In this document: in pieces, positions 1 through 11,399 of the stretch
Position numbering within the stretch: the stretch's first letter is position 1
Layout: every line of letters begins with the position of its first letter
From: Thalassia testudinum
Lineage: Eukaryota; Streptophyta; Magnoliopsida; Alismatales; Hydrocharitaceae
Direction of reading: 5' to 3'
Length of the DNA: 64,000 nt
NCBI GenBank assembly: GCA_037157565.1
Contig: JAZHRO010000036.1
Location: 127,170,001 to 127,234,000, forward strand
The notes under the pieces: generated by a model
The model's database searches: none
The model's input: the letters and a program-made list of their open reading frames with translations, nothing else
Told to the model about the DNA's origin: nothing
Program-made: the position numbers and the translations under genes

Positions 1-2019
1 CGCGTTGGTGCGACATTTGGGGTGCTTTCGGACGTCTGGAGGTGGTGTCAGATGTCTGACTGCCCTCCTAGATGATCAGGCGTAGTGTCAAACGTCTGGT
101 AACACCCTCAAACGGCTGTGAGGGGTAGTAGACGACTGGAACAGAAGCAAGAACGTAAGGTGAGATTTCTGCGCACATTTAAGACGTCTGGGACTCACCC
201 CAGATGTCTAATGTCAATCTGAACACACAACTGCGGTCACCAGGCGGCTGGTCCAGGCAGACCACCCTACCTGGTCCGGTTTAGGTGAACCGGGAGAAGT
301 GTTTGGGCCGGTTCAAGGCCCAAACGAAGTCGGATTTGCGCAATTAAAGTACTGTTGGTTTCCTTTCTGAATTTTCTACATGTTAGAAGTGTTTTCACTC
401 TGCTTTTAGCCTAATTGACGTACTCAAATATTGGTCAATGATATTAATATCTGGTTTGACCACCTGTTTGGAATAGGTTTCCAGTCCGTAGTGCACACAG
501 GACCTGCGGAGACATTGGGATCTGCCGTTCATGCCCCCATGTCACTCGTACCTTTTGGTAGAGTGGTCCTCTCTACTCCTATTAAATTAAATTGTTAAGT
601 GCATGCCAAATTAGAGATTTCTACTTGAAACTTAGGACATGAAATGAACCCTAGGGTTGAAAATGATGCATGTTTACATTCAAGTACTTGAGCCTTGCTT
701 GTTACGATTTAATTATACATGCTGATGAATTCCATATTATAAGTAATTAGAAACTAAATTGATGTAATTGAATGTCTTTTCTGTTGAACCACGAGTTGCC
801 TGTTCTATGACTAAGAAACCTAAATGTGAATAGAGATACATGCCACATATTGGAATGAAACGATTACTATACAAGAACCCTATGGGGAATTAGAAAAGTA
901 ATAAAAGTACAGTGACGGATACTTGATGTATAATGGAATACCTCGCCTATACAGGCATGTTGGTTGGTTGTTTGGACTTAGGTACAGAAAGTGAGATGGC
1001 CCTCGTGTAAGTGGTACCGAGGACAGCTACCGTCACTTTTGTGTAGGGAGAGAGCTAGCCTCCCCTTGGGTTGGGACCCAGGTTAGGAATGACTTTCCTA
1101 CATCGACTCCTGTGGAGTACACTGGGCAAATCGAGATAGTCGGGCGAAGGTACACAGACTGTTGAGGTGTGTGGCCCCTATTCTGTTATGTGTTGTATGT
1201 TAGAGCGTACCTGCTGGCGGAAAGGACTGACCGCGTCCCAATACGATGTAGCTACATGTGCACCTATCGCGCGTGCCGTAGTCACCGCTACATCATAACC
1301 ATGACCACGGGGTGGTAGACCGGGTGTAGAACTTCCACGGGGTACTCTCCTGGCCAGAAGAGTGCCACGTGCGCGTCCTTCATCACGGGAAAACTGCATC
1401 AAGATCGTTCCCTTAGGGAACATGTGGATTAAGTGATGATATGGACCCTTATTAGAAATAACCAAATCTTAACACGTGGTGATTATGAATGGAACTAGAT
1501 AACTGTCTAAATAACTGAAAAATGTATGAATGGTTTACTACTTTCCTTTTATTTATTGCATTAGATGTTCTTATGTTGCCACTCTACTCAGCGTTTATCT
1601 GACAATAGCTGTATATGTTCAGGTCAGGGAGTTGAGCAACCAGTACTACCGGCTGCAGAGGGTGCTGGGCCTAGTCAAACCCAGCAGTAGCTTGTTTCCT
1701 TTTCGTTCCGCTTTTGAGATACTTTCACTGTAGTTAGTACTTTTAGTATTTTGGAACTTATGTCATTACTTTATGTCTTCTTATAGTTGTTGTGATGGCT
1801 AGCTAGTAAACCTTCCTTTTTGCCTGTGGCATATTGTCTATCCAACTATTATTATGTTTCTATTGTTGCCTTTTATTCTAATGCTTAGATACATTGCACG
1901 TGTGGATTGTTATATGATTTCTTGCATTTGGCTTATTTCTCAATCAACAATTAGGTCTTGGGATTAGTCAAGGCGGGTCGTTCCAAGGTTCCATGAGGAG
2001 GTGGGTTCGGGTCGTAACA
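1..2019 (+). repeat. 5' LTR of the Tekay element (left end outside window)
   Basis: This block matches 9446-11399 plus 14151-14218 nearly end to end and finishes in GTCGTAACA, three bases before the primer binding site. It contains AGACGTCT-type motifs in the first 230 bp and the shared block around 1580 (GCCACTCTACTCAGCG) that also appears in the nested solo LTR. Differences from the 3' copy are mostly C/T and G/A transitions. Small open frames inside it (1178-1465, 1530-1733) recur in the other LTR copies only as parts of the LTR and are not genes. Confidence 0.92.
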
Positions 2020-2022
2020 AGA

Positions 2023-2034
2023 TGGTATCAGAGC
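2023..2034 (+). promoter_or_regulatory. Primer binding site, initiator tRNA-Met type
   Basis: TGGTATCAGAGC, complementary to the 3' end of plant initiator tRNA-Met, lies three bases after the LTR terminus. This is the standard start site for minus-strand synthesis and fixes the LTR boundary. Confidence 0.95.
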
Positions 2035-2199
2035 AAGGTCATCCTAGAAATAAACCAAATGGTATGGAAGTAACCACTCATATGCATGTCGCTAGGATAG
2101 CCATCACAACGTGTTATCTTGATCTCCGCCTTTGAGCCCTATTTTTAGCATGATATCATTGACATTCCCTATTCTTTTTCTTCCATCTCCTTATAGGAG

Positions 2200-3455
2200 A
2201 TGCCTTGTCGTGGAGCTCGTGAGACAGATCGTGGGCGTGGCAGTGGGGGCGGACCTACTGGACTTGAGGCAAAGGTCGATCTACCCCTCCTCCAGGGCAT
2301 CCAGACCTAGGATCTCACTCAGCTGATCCGAGATATAGTGTGAGAGGAGTTTCAGCAGCCTCCTCCTCAGCCGCCTCCCCATGAGGATGTGGAGGGGGAG
2401 TCCTCCGTGAGACAGGGGAGCCGCCGTAGCGCCGAGTGAGCTGGAGGGGGAGGGGGTGATCCTCCACCACCCCCACCACCCTCAGACACTACTGAGCATG
2501 AGTTCTCCCTGCCGAGGGGTGCACCTATTCCCCTGTTGCGGCTCCACACGAGCTTTTCACACAGTTTCGGAAGCTGAAGCCCCCCTCTTTCAAGGGGGAG
2601 GAGAGCCCGTCTGAGGCAGAGGATTGGCTGGAGCAGATGGAGAAGATCTTCGACACGCTCCACCCTTCTGCAGAGTGCTGCGTGGCCTTTGCCACATACC
2701 AACTGGAGAGTGCAACTCGGGTGGTGGAGAGTAGTCAGAGGCCAGGAGGGGAGAAAGCCGTCGTCAGACCGATTCGTAGCACTCTTCTGCAAGCAATACT
2801 TCCCATAGACCTGGTAGGACCAGAGGAGGCGGAAGTTCCATACTCTCCGCCAGGGGGCGATGACGGTTAGCGGGTACTGTACGTGTTTCCTGGTGATGTT
2901 ACGCATCACCCCATCAACTACGTCTATAGAGGAGGAGCACCTGTGGAGGTTCATTGAGGGCCTCTAGCCTGCTATACAAGGGTATGTGAAGCCCCTGAAG
3001 TTACCTACTTTCTTCCGCGTGGTCAAGGCAGCCATGACCTATGAGGAGACCAACTCGACTACGCAAGACACTGACGGAGGAGGATGGAAGAGGCCCTACC
3101 AGCCTGAGCACTCACAAGGTCGCCAGGAGATGAGGCACATGGTGCCTGCAGGGGAGTCATCCCGCTCTGTGGGGCCAACAATGGCCTTTGGGGGCCCTAG
3201 ACAGGAGTTAGCTGCCTGCACCAGACCCCTACCCAGTTTCCAATAAGGACAAACTGAGGGAGGAGGTCGTGCCCTTCTTTGTTACTAGTGTGGCCAACCG
3301 AGCCACATGAGGAGGGACTGCCCATCTAGGGTCAGAGCATACCAGATGCTCCAGCATCTAGAACTGAAGGTCGATCTGGCAGCTGCGGTTACCAGGCACG
3401 AGGGGGAGGACAGCAGTCGCGAGGAGGGTACCGACCAGCTGCTACTCGCCTGACC
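2200..3455 (+). pseudogene. gag of the Tekay element (capsid and zinc knuckle), broken
   Basis: The reading starts at ATG 2200 with MPCRGARETDRGRGSGG, a basic Gly/Arg-rich chromovirus gag start. Stops follow within 40 codons, so the start is chosen by similarity only. Around 2610-2720 the capsid (retrotrans_gag) signature EDWLEQMEKIFDTLH is readable, after which the frame shifts. At 3280-3321 a nucleocapsid knuckle CX2CX4HX4C is recognisable (C at 3280, 3289 and 3319, H at 3304), with a stop between the first two cysteines. Proline- and glycine-rich linkers lie near 2370-2500. Gag would form the cytoplasmic particle and package RNA; this copy cannot encode it. Confidence 0.85.
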
Positions 3456-3911
3456 CGGAGCATGGCTGCTTCTTCCGCACCTAAAGCTGAGGGGCGTGTC
3501 AACGCCCTGACTCATAGAGACGTCAGAGCTTCAAGTTCTGTGGTGGTAGGTATTGTTACAGTTTCCGGCAGATTAGTCTATGTGCTTTTTTATTCTGGTG
3601 CCACACACTCCTTTATCTCCACGAGTTTTGCCGTCAATTTGGGGCCAAACAGTACACTGTTAGGGGATCTGTTCCTGATTAGAGACCCAGATGGACAGTT
3701 ATTTGTCGCAGAGGAGGTTTTCATGAACCGTGAGGTCACTATAGGGGGACATAGTCTTCCTGCTGACTTGATTGTGATTCAGATGGAGGATTTTGGCATG
3801 ATTTTAGGGTGGACTGGTTATTTGCCTATCACGCCCTGGTGGATTGCTTCGGGAGGAAGATTGCTTTTTCCATACCTGAGCTGCCTCCCTTTGAATTTTA
3901 CGGCTAGTTAG
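3456..3911 (+). pseudogene. Retropepsin-like protease domain, catalytic Asp lost
   Basis: The 149-codon frame from 3462 contains VTVSGRLVYVLFYSGATHSF near 3555-3615. In gypsy proteases the motif is (L/F)-D-S-G-A-(T/S)-H-S-F-I; here the catalytic Asp is Tyr (YSG), so the domain would be inactive. Downstream residues IQMEDFGMILGWTGYL keep the second conserved block, normally MxDFDVILGMDWL. The frame closes at 3909-3911 before RT, whereas intact elements have one continuous polyprotein. Confidence 0.85.
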
Positions 3912-4029
3912 TGGATGGAGGTTTTAGCTGCATCTCTGCGCTTCGAGCAATGAAGCTACTGAGTCAAGGGTGTGAGGGCTTCTTAGCGTGTGTTGTAGCA
4001 GAGCCTAGCCTTGTAGCTGACTTGCAGAG

Positions 4030-4883
4030 TATTCCGATGGTTTGCGAATACCCCGACGTCTTCCCAGAAGAGCTACCAGAACTACCACCTCAGCGTGAGA
4101 TCGAATTTGAGATCTCACTAGTACTGAGGACCAGCCCCATCTCCACTGCACTGTACAGGATGGCACCACTTGAGCTGTGAGAGCTCAAGTCCCAGTTGCA
4201 GAATTTGTTAAAGAAGGGCTTTGTGAGGACTGGCGCATCCCCATGGAGAGCCCCTGTCTTATTTGTGAATAAGAAGGATGACACCCTTCGGCTTTATGTT
4301 GACTACAGATAGCTAAATCGGGTCACCGTCAAGAACAAGTATCCGCTGCCCCACATTGACGACCTCTTTGACCAGTTGAGAGACGCCACGATGTTCTCCA
4401 AGATAGACCTAAGGTCGGGTTGCCATCAGCTGAGGATTAGGGAGACCGATGTCTCCAAGACAACTTTCCGTACACGGTATGGACACTGAGTTTTTGGTCA
4501 AGCCATTTGGGCTGATCAACGCCCCTATTGCTTTCATGGATCTGATGAACCGCGTCTTCAGACTGTACTTGGACCAGTTTATGGTGGTATTCATTGATGA
4601 TGTGCTAGTCTACTCTCGGGATCAGTCACAGCATGGACAGCATCTACGCATGGTACTGAACACTTCGAGACAGCGTAGGTTGTATGCCAAGTACAACAAG
4701 TGCGAGTTCTGGTTAAGACATGTTACTTTCTTGGGCCATGTGGTCGCGGAAGATAGGTTAGTTGTGAATCCGACCAAGGTTGAGGCCATGCTCAGGTGGG
4801 AGAGGCCACGTACATTAACAAAGATACGTATTTTCTTGGGGTTGGTAGGCTACTACAGGTGGTTTATCAGAGGATTCTCCTAG
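4030..4883 (+). pseudogene. Reverse transcriptase domain, frameshifted
   Basis: The entry motif YPDVFPEELPELPP is at about 4048-4090. It continues through [16 protein letters not shown] (4260-4307), then a stop replaces the Gln of the YRQLN motif. [13 protein letters not shown] is readable at 4400-4440. After a frameshift the remainder is open from 4449 to 4883 with [18 protein letters not shown] and the catalytic FIDDVLVYS (about 4588-4617). The metal-binding Asp pair is intact but the gene is broken. The lengths and motif order match gypsy RT. Confidence 0.92.
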
Positions 4884-5400
4884 ATTGCGCGTCCTATGAC
4901 TCAGTTGACCAGGAAGGACGTGCCATTCACTTGGACAGACGAGTGTGAGTTGTGATTTCAAGAGTTGAAGGAGAGGCTGACTTCAGCTCCTGTACTCATC
5001 ATTCCGGATAGTAGTGGCGGGTTTGTAGTTTACACTGACGCTTTGTTGCAGGGGCTAGGTGGGGTGCTCATGCAGCGGGGCCACGTTGTCGCTTACGCTT
5101 CACGGCAACTAAAGCCCCATGAGCATAACTACCCCACTCATGACTTAGAGCTAGCAGTGGTTGTCTTTCCGCTGAAGACATGAAGGCACTACCTATACAG
5201 TGAGACCTTTGAGATCTTCACGGATCATAAGAGCCTTAAGTACCTGTTTGATCAGAAGAGATCAACATGAGGCAGAGGCGTTGGTTAGAACTTCTAAAAG
5301 ACTACGACTGCAGCATCTCTTATCACCCAGGAAAGGCCAATGTCGTAGCTGACTCCTTAAGCTAGAAGGCGCTTACTCACTTGGCTAGCTTACAGGCACA
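4884..5400 (+). pseudogene. RNase H domain of the Tekay pol
   Basis: Readable pieces are FTWTDECEL near 4928-4950 and, in the 72-codon frame from 4965, [24 protein letters not shown] carries the first catalytic Asp and is followed by [20 protein letters not shown]. After a stop at about 5183, [14 protein letters not shown] (5216-5258) and [13 protein letters not shown] (about 5325-5362) close the domain. Stops and a frame change around 5183 and 5270 disable it. This domain removes the RNA strand during reverse transcription. Confidence 0.9.
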
Positions 5401-5545
5401 GAGTTGCAGACTCATGAAGGAGGTCGGAAGTTGGTGACCCTAGGAGCCATGGGGGCATTGCAGGGCAGTAATAGTGACGAGACAAGCATGACTAGAGCTT
5501 ATAGACCATATCATTACCAGACAAATGGCTGACCCGTATCTATAG

Positions 5546-6746
5546 ATGTTGCGAGATAGGGTGTTGACAGGGGACCCAGGGGACTTCACTTTTACTAATG
5601 AGATTCTGCATATAAGGGAACGCTTATGCGTTCCTAGAGACGATGAGCTGTTGAGGGAGCTTTTGGTTGAGGCACACGGGTCCAGGTTCACCATACATCC
5701 TAGGAACATTAAGATTTACCATGATCTATGACGTGACTTCTGGTGGAGGGGGAAGAAGCGAGATGTTGGTGAGTTCGTATAGAAGTGTTTGGTATGCCAG
5801 CAGATGAAGGTCGAGAACCAGAGGCCTGCAAGGCCACTACAGCTACTTCCTATGATAGAGTGGAAGTGGGAGAGTGTCACTATGGACCTGGTAGTGGGGC
5901 TACCGATTACATAGAGGGGACACAATGTTGTTTGGGTGATAGTGGATAGGTTGATGAAAACGGTGCGGTTTTTGCCGATTTGAGTCACCTTTGGGCCAGC
6001 ATAGTTAGTAGAGCATTACATCAGGGATGTGGTGCGGCTTCACGGAGTCCCTCGTGAGATCATATCTGACCAAAATACCTGTTTCACTTCCCAGTTTTAG
6101 GCAGAGTTCCAACAGGCCTTAGGGACTCACTTGAAGTTCAACACTGCCTACCACCCCCAGACCAACGAACAGTCAAAGCGCACCATTCAGACCCTTGAGG
6201 ACCTTCTACGCGTTTGTGTACTGGACTGGAGGGGCTCATGGGAGGAGCATTTGCCCATGGCAAAGTTTGCATACAACAACAGCTACCACTCGAGTATTAG
6301 CATGGCACCTTATGAGGCATTGTACGGGAGGAAGTGCACAACTCCCCTGAGTTGGGTCGAGGTGGGGAGCAAGTTGGAGGTTGGTCCCAGGTTGATCCGT
6401 TAGAGTCAGGAGGTGATAGAGCAGATTCACAGACGACTCTGTACCATCAGGAGCAGACAAAAGAGCTACGCTAACAAGAAGAACCGAGAGGTACAGTTTG
6501 AGGTTGGGGATCATGACTTTCGCTATGTTTCGCCCATGAAGGGCTTGCAGCATTTTGGGGTGAAAGGGAAACTCGCGCCAAGGTTTGTAGGACCTTTTAA
6601 GGTCTTGGAGCGGGTAGGACCCGTTACTTACCGGCTTGCCCTTCCTCCCTAGCTATCTGGAGTGCACAACGTGTTCCATGTGTCCAACCTCAGGAGATAC
6701 ATCGCCAATGCCAGCCACGTTCTAAGTCTTGAGAGTATTGAGGTAG
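5546..6746 (+). pseudogene. Integrase domain (HHCC, DDE core, C-terminal) of the Tekay pol
   Basis: The frame from 5546 gives the H2C2 finger: H residues around HGSRFTIHP (5670-5700) and CLVCQQMK (about 5788-5812). Core motifs follow: MDLVVGLP (5881-5904, first Asp), IISDQNTCFTSQF (6060-6100, second Asp), AYHPQTNEQSKRTIQTLEDL (6145-6205, normally HPQTDGQSERT, catalytic Glu replaced by Lys here) and NNSYHSSISMAPYEALYGR. The C-terminal part has KLAPRFVGPFKVLERVGPV and VHNVFHVSNLRRYI. At least six in-frame stops are present. The segment is cut by the Copia-like LTR at 6752 just before the chromodomain. Confidence 0.92.
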
Positions 6747-7144
6747 GAGATTGTTGGTGCTAGAGCACCACGATCATTTGTTTTGATGATAACAAAACAC
6801 GTGTTATTTAACATTTGCAATTTGAGTCCTAGATTTCAGGTCAATTGCAAATGTGGACGTGTTTAGACGGAGTTCGAGCTCGCATCCAGGACGGATTCGA
6901 GGAGCTTGACGGAAAACAGAGGAGGTTCGCGTGGAGCGACAGATTGAAGATAGAAGACAAGAAGAATATGATAGATTCTTTTTAATCCTTTCATGTACTT
7001 TTATCTTTATTTTTCTTGCTCTTTATTTTCCTTAGAAATTATGTTAAAGAGCCTCAAAGAACCCTAACAGTAGTCCTAGGAACACCGGCACAACCCTAGG
7101 ATACTTAGGTTTTCTGTAGAATACCTAGAAAACCAATATAGGGT

Positions 7145-7695
7145 TCAAACAGCACTTCCAGACGTCTAATTCCCAAATCAGACGTCTGATAAAGCATTTT
7201 AAGACGTCTAACTGTTGCTTCAGACGTCTGATAACTGTTAGGCTGGACATAGTTAGTTCTGTCTGATGAAATCAGACGTCCAGACCTTATACCAGACGTC
7301 TTAGAAGACGTCTGATGGATTTGCCAGACGTCCAATCAGTGGACCGTTGGCTGGCTTAGAAAACACTCAAGATTATGACCGTTAGAGCCTTATCAGACGT
7401 CCATAGGACTTTACAGACGTCTGATAATTGACCGTTTTGCCTCGACTGACCCGAAAATCTCTTCTCAGAGATTTTCTAGCCGTTACAAATCCATTGCGTA
7501 GTAAAAGTTGGTTTCCAGACGTCCAGGCATAGTGCCAGACGTCCTGTATGTCGTCTGATCGACTTGCACAAGAACCCTGTTTAGATCTGATTCAAGTCAG
7601 GAGGAAACCCGCACAGAATCAGACGTCTGACCTTGAAATCAGACGTCTTAAAGTGGCCTTCCAGACGTCTGATGCCATAATTAGACGTCTGATGA
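7145..7695 (+). repeat. Array of 16 AGACGTC motifs (mostly CAGACGTCTGAT)
   Basis: By eye there are 16 copies of AGACGTC in about 550 bp, spaced irregularly at 15-60 bp, most as the palindrome AGACGTCT followed by GAT or AAT. The sequence between motifs is not repeated, so this is not a simple tandem satellite. The array lies in the presumed U3 region, 110-650 bp upstream of the TATA box. GACGTC is a core recognised by plant bZIP factors; a regulatory role here is inference. Confidence 0.85.
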
Positions 7696-7801
7696 CCCTG
7701 TCAAATGCAATCATTGTCCTGATTTCGGCCTGATTCTCTTGGGCTTTGCACCCAACGGCTATGGAAGCTTTTCCAAGCCTTCCAAAGCCTTCCTAAGGCC
7801 T

Positions 7802-7810
7802 CTATAAATA
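7802..7810 (+). promoter_or_regulatory. TATA box of the nested Copia-like LTR
   Basis: CTATAAATA sits in a GC-balanced context, GGCCTCTATAAATAGAGGGG. It is followed within 50 bp by CTTAGAAAAACACAAG, a plausible transcription start region. Confidence 0.7.
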
Positions 7811-8452
7811 GAGGGGAACCTTTGTAACACTTAGAAAAACACAAGACACACTTAAGCAACATACTTCCACTCTCTTGTGTCCAAGAAGCTCTTGCTCTCT
7901 AAGCTCAAGTTCTACATCTTGAGAGCATCAAACCTTCGCGCACCCGCTCTCCCGCCGTTGTCTACGAGAGCGACATTGCGCCGTTGCGTGGCTCACGCAC
8001 CGCGTCATCGTCGACGCACTCCTAGCAAAGGGGAGTTTCCTAAATCCTATAGAAGCGTAGGTTTATTACTTCGTTGGCTCTATAGGTTTGTTGTTTTATT
8101 TTACCTTTGTAATTTGGTTGGGTATTCGCTTTGCGAATTCCCGTCTCCTTCGTGGGACAAAATCCTTCTCGTGGAGAGAAGGGGTTGAGGAACGCTACCC
8201 TCGTACTTGTAGCGTGGTTGTATTGAGGTTGAATCACCCTCGTTTTAAGTGATTCGGTTTAGTGGATTTGATCAACTAGGTTGATCGGAAAATCCTAACT
8301 CGAGAGGGTTAGGTGGTGGTTTTTACCCGGTTTGGGTTTCCACCTAAAAATTCCTGTGTACATTTTGTGATTGCTTATTTTTGTGAGATTGCTTTATATA
8401 TTTTATTTCCGCATATTATTACGTCACCCCCTCCTAGTAGGGAACCTTCAAT

Positions 8453-8656
8453 GACCTGACCTACCCTAAGAGGCTAGTACAGATATTGGATAGAGCCGTC
8501 AAGAACCTGAGATGGAAGGAGGTGCTACTGGTGAAGGTCTTGTGGAGAAGCCAACAGCACGAGGAGGCGACTTGGGAGCCTGAGGCAGCGATGCGAGATC
8601 GGTACCCGGAGCTTTTTGAGGGTACGTCACTTTTGACCTACTTTAATTTTCTTTAA
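8453..8656 (+). pseudogene. Chromodomain and C-terminus of Tekay pol
   Basis: This 67-codon segment is open to TAA at 8654-8656. It begins DLTYPKRLVQILDRA and contains VKVLWRSQQHEEATWEPEAA followed by RDRYPELF. That is the chromodomain core (V-L-W, E-E-A-T-W-E) of Tekay/Del integrases, which steers integration to chromatin marks. The local reading frame is intact, although it is separated from the integrase by the 1.7-kb LTR insertion. Confidence 0.93.
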
Positions 8657-8974
8657 GTTTGTTATGTGCATGCCTATTTCCTTCTGCATCCTAATTTAGC
8701 TCAAGTCTCGAGGGTGAAACATCCTTTAAATTTGTTATGTTGAAATGACCCTTCCCAAGGGTCATTTGGGCTTTTCTTGAATCTTAAGGGCCTTCTCATA
8801 ATTTTTTGCACACCCAAAAAGACCACGTGTGGAGTTTTTGGCTTTTGGGAGGGGTCTTGCACAATTCCAACACCTTAGAAATTGTTCTGTAGGGCCGGGT
8901 GTAATTTTGTCGACCCCACCATATCCCACACAACAGCCCCACGCAACCCCACCCCCCAAACCCTATTTCCACCT

Positions 8975-8982
8975 CTATAAAA
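8975..8982 (+). promoter_or_regulatory. TATA box of the Tekay 3' LTR
   Basis: CTATAAAA lies in a C-rich stretch about 240 bp inside the LTR. The equivalent part of the 5' LTR is left of the window. Confidence 0.55.
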
Positions 8983-11399
8983 CCCTTAAACCCCCCTCCC
9001 CCTCGATTCCACACCCTCTCCATTCTCTCCCCCTTTGCAGCGGCGCACCCCCCTCCACCGTAGCTCCCTGCCTACAACGAGGTGTGCAGCCGAGAGAGGG
9101 AGGGCGTGAGAGGGAGAGCGTGAAGGAGATCGAGAGAGGTCGGGGTCGAGAGGGAGGGGAGTAGCAGGAGGAGCTCGGGAGAAAGAAAGAGAGAGTGTGG
9201 GAGAAGGGGAGCTGCTGTGAGGAAGGTCCTGCGGGCGGAGTTTGGCCGCGATTTCCACGGTTATCAGACGTATGCAATGTTTACGACTGGAGGGATCATC
9301 AGACGTCGAGAGTGAGCTCAGGACTTCTGGAAGCACACAGAGTACCGAGGTAATCTCTGCCCGAGGTGTGTGCATGGTGAGTGCAAGCACGGAAACTTGG
9401 TCTTAGCTGCGTATATCTACACAGTTGCGAGAGGCGTTGGGAAGGCATGCTGGTGCGAGATTTGAGGTGCTTTCGGACGTCTGGAGGTGGTGTCAGACGT
9501 CTGACTGCCCTCCCAGACGACCGGGCGTGGTGTCAGATGTCTAGTAACACCCTCACACGGCTGTGAGGGGTAGCAAACAACTGGAACAGAAGCAGGAACG
9601 CAAGGTGAGATTTCTGCACACGTTTAAGACGTCTGGGACTCACCCCAGACGTCTGATGTCAATCTGAACGCACAACTGCGGTCAGCAAGCAGTCGGTCCA
9701 GCCAGACCACCCTACCTGGTCCGGTTCAGGTGAACTGGGAGAAGTGTTTGGGTTGGTTCAAGGCCCAAACGAAGTCAGATTTGTGCAATTAAAGTACCGT
9801 TGAATTCCTTTCTGAATTTTTTACATGTTAGAAGTATTTCCTCGCTATTTTTAGCCTAATTGGCATACTCAAATATTGGTCAATGATATTAATGTCTGGT
9901 TTGACTAACTGTTTGGAATAGGTTTTCAATCCGTAGTGTGCACGGGACCTGCAGAGACATTGGGATCTGCCATTCGTACCCCCATGTCACCTGTACCTTT
10001 TGGTAGAGTGGTCCTCTCTACTCCTGTTAAATTAAATTATTAAGTGCATGCCAAATTAGAGATCTCTACTTGAAACTTAGGACATGAAATGAACCCTAAG
10101 GCTAAGAATGGTTCATGTTTACATTCAAGTACTTGAACCTCGCTTGTTACGATTTAAGTATACATGCTGATGAATTTCATATTGTGAGTAATTAGAAACT
10201 AAATTGATGTAATTGAATGTCTTTCCTGTTGAACCACGAGCTGCCTGTTTTATGACTAAGAAACTTGAATGTGAATAGAGATACATGCCACGTATTGGAA
10301 TGAAACGAGTACTATGCACGAATCATATGGGGAATTAGAAAAGTAATAAAAGTACAGTGACATGGGTACTTGATATATGATGGAATACCTAGCCTATATA
10401 GGCATGTTGGTTGGTTGTTTGGACTTAGATACAGAAAGTGAGCTAGCCCTCGTGTACGTGATACCGAGGATAGCTACCGTCACTTGTGTGTAGGGAGAGA
10501 GCTAGCCTCCCCTTAGGTTGGGACCTAGGTTAGGAATGACTTTCCTACACCAACTCTTATGGAGCCCATTGGGCAAATCAGGATGATCGAGCGAAGGTAT
10601 GCAGACTGTTGAGGGGTGTGGCCCCTATTTGGTTATGTGTTGTACGTTAGAGCGTACTCGCTGGTGGAAAGGACTGACCGTGTGCCAGTGCAATGTAGCT
10701 ACCCATGCGCCTATTGCACATGCCGTAATCACCACTACATCACGACCATGACCCCGGGGTGGTAAACCGGGTGTAGGACTTCCACGGGGTACTCTCCCGG
10801 CCAGAAGAGTGCCACATGCGCGTCTTGCATCACGGGAAAATTGCGTCAAGATCGTTCCCTTAGGGAACATGTGGATTAAGTGATGATATGGACCCTTATT
10901 AGAATAACCAAATCTTAACACGTGATGATTATGAATGGAACTAGATGATAACTGTCTAAATAACTGAAAAATGTATGAATGGTTTACTGCTTTCCTTTTA
11001 TTTATTGCATGAGATGTTCTTATGTTGCCACTCTACTCAGCGTTTAGCTGACAATAGTTTTATATGTTCAGGTCAGGGAGTTGAGCAGCCAGTACTATCG
11101 GTTGCAGAGGGTGCTAGATCCGGTCAAGCCTAGCAGTAACCTGTTTCCTTTCGTTCCACTTTTGAGATACTTTCACTGTAGTGAGTACTTTTAGTATTTT
11201 GGAACTTATGTCGTTGCTTTATGTCTTCTTATAGTTGTTGTGATGGCTAGCTAGCAAACCTTCCTTTTCACTTGTGACGTGTTGTCTATCGAACTACTAT
11301 TATGTTTCTGTTGCTGCCTTTTATTTTAATGCTTAGATACATTGCACATGTGGATTGTTGTATGATTTCTTGCATTTGGCTTATTTCTAGATCGACGAG

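Larger units (their letters stand above)
6752..8450 (+). mobile_element. Solo LTR, Copia-like, inserted in Tekay pol
   Basis: The LTR starts TGTTGGTGCTAGAGCACC and ends near GGAACCTTCA. The end block (TCACCCCCTCCTAG) and the start resemble the LTR at 33479-35788, so the two belong to related families. It interrupts pol between integrase and chromodomain. Joining GTAGGAGA (6744) to CCTGACC (8455) restores a V-G-D-L-T-Y reading, consistent with a decayed 5-bp duplication (GAGAT at 6747-6751, ATGAC at 8451-8455). It has a TATA box at 7802 and a dense AGACGTC array upstream of it. The superfamily is inferred from termini and layout. No internal region is present. Confidence 0.75.

Noticed and set aside
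2367..2954. 195-codon open frame on the minus strand
   Set aside because: It is antisense to gag; the Gly/Pro runs come from the GGGGGAGGG linker of gag.
8829..9390. Pro/Ser/Arg-rich ORFs in several frames
   Set aside because: They lie in the CT/GA-rich leader of the Tekay 3' LTR and are not part of gag-pol.
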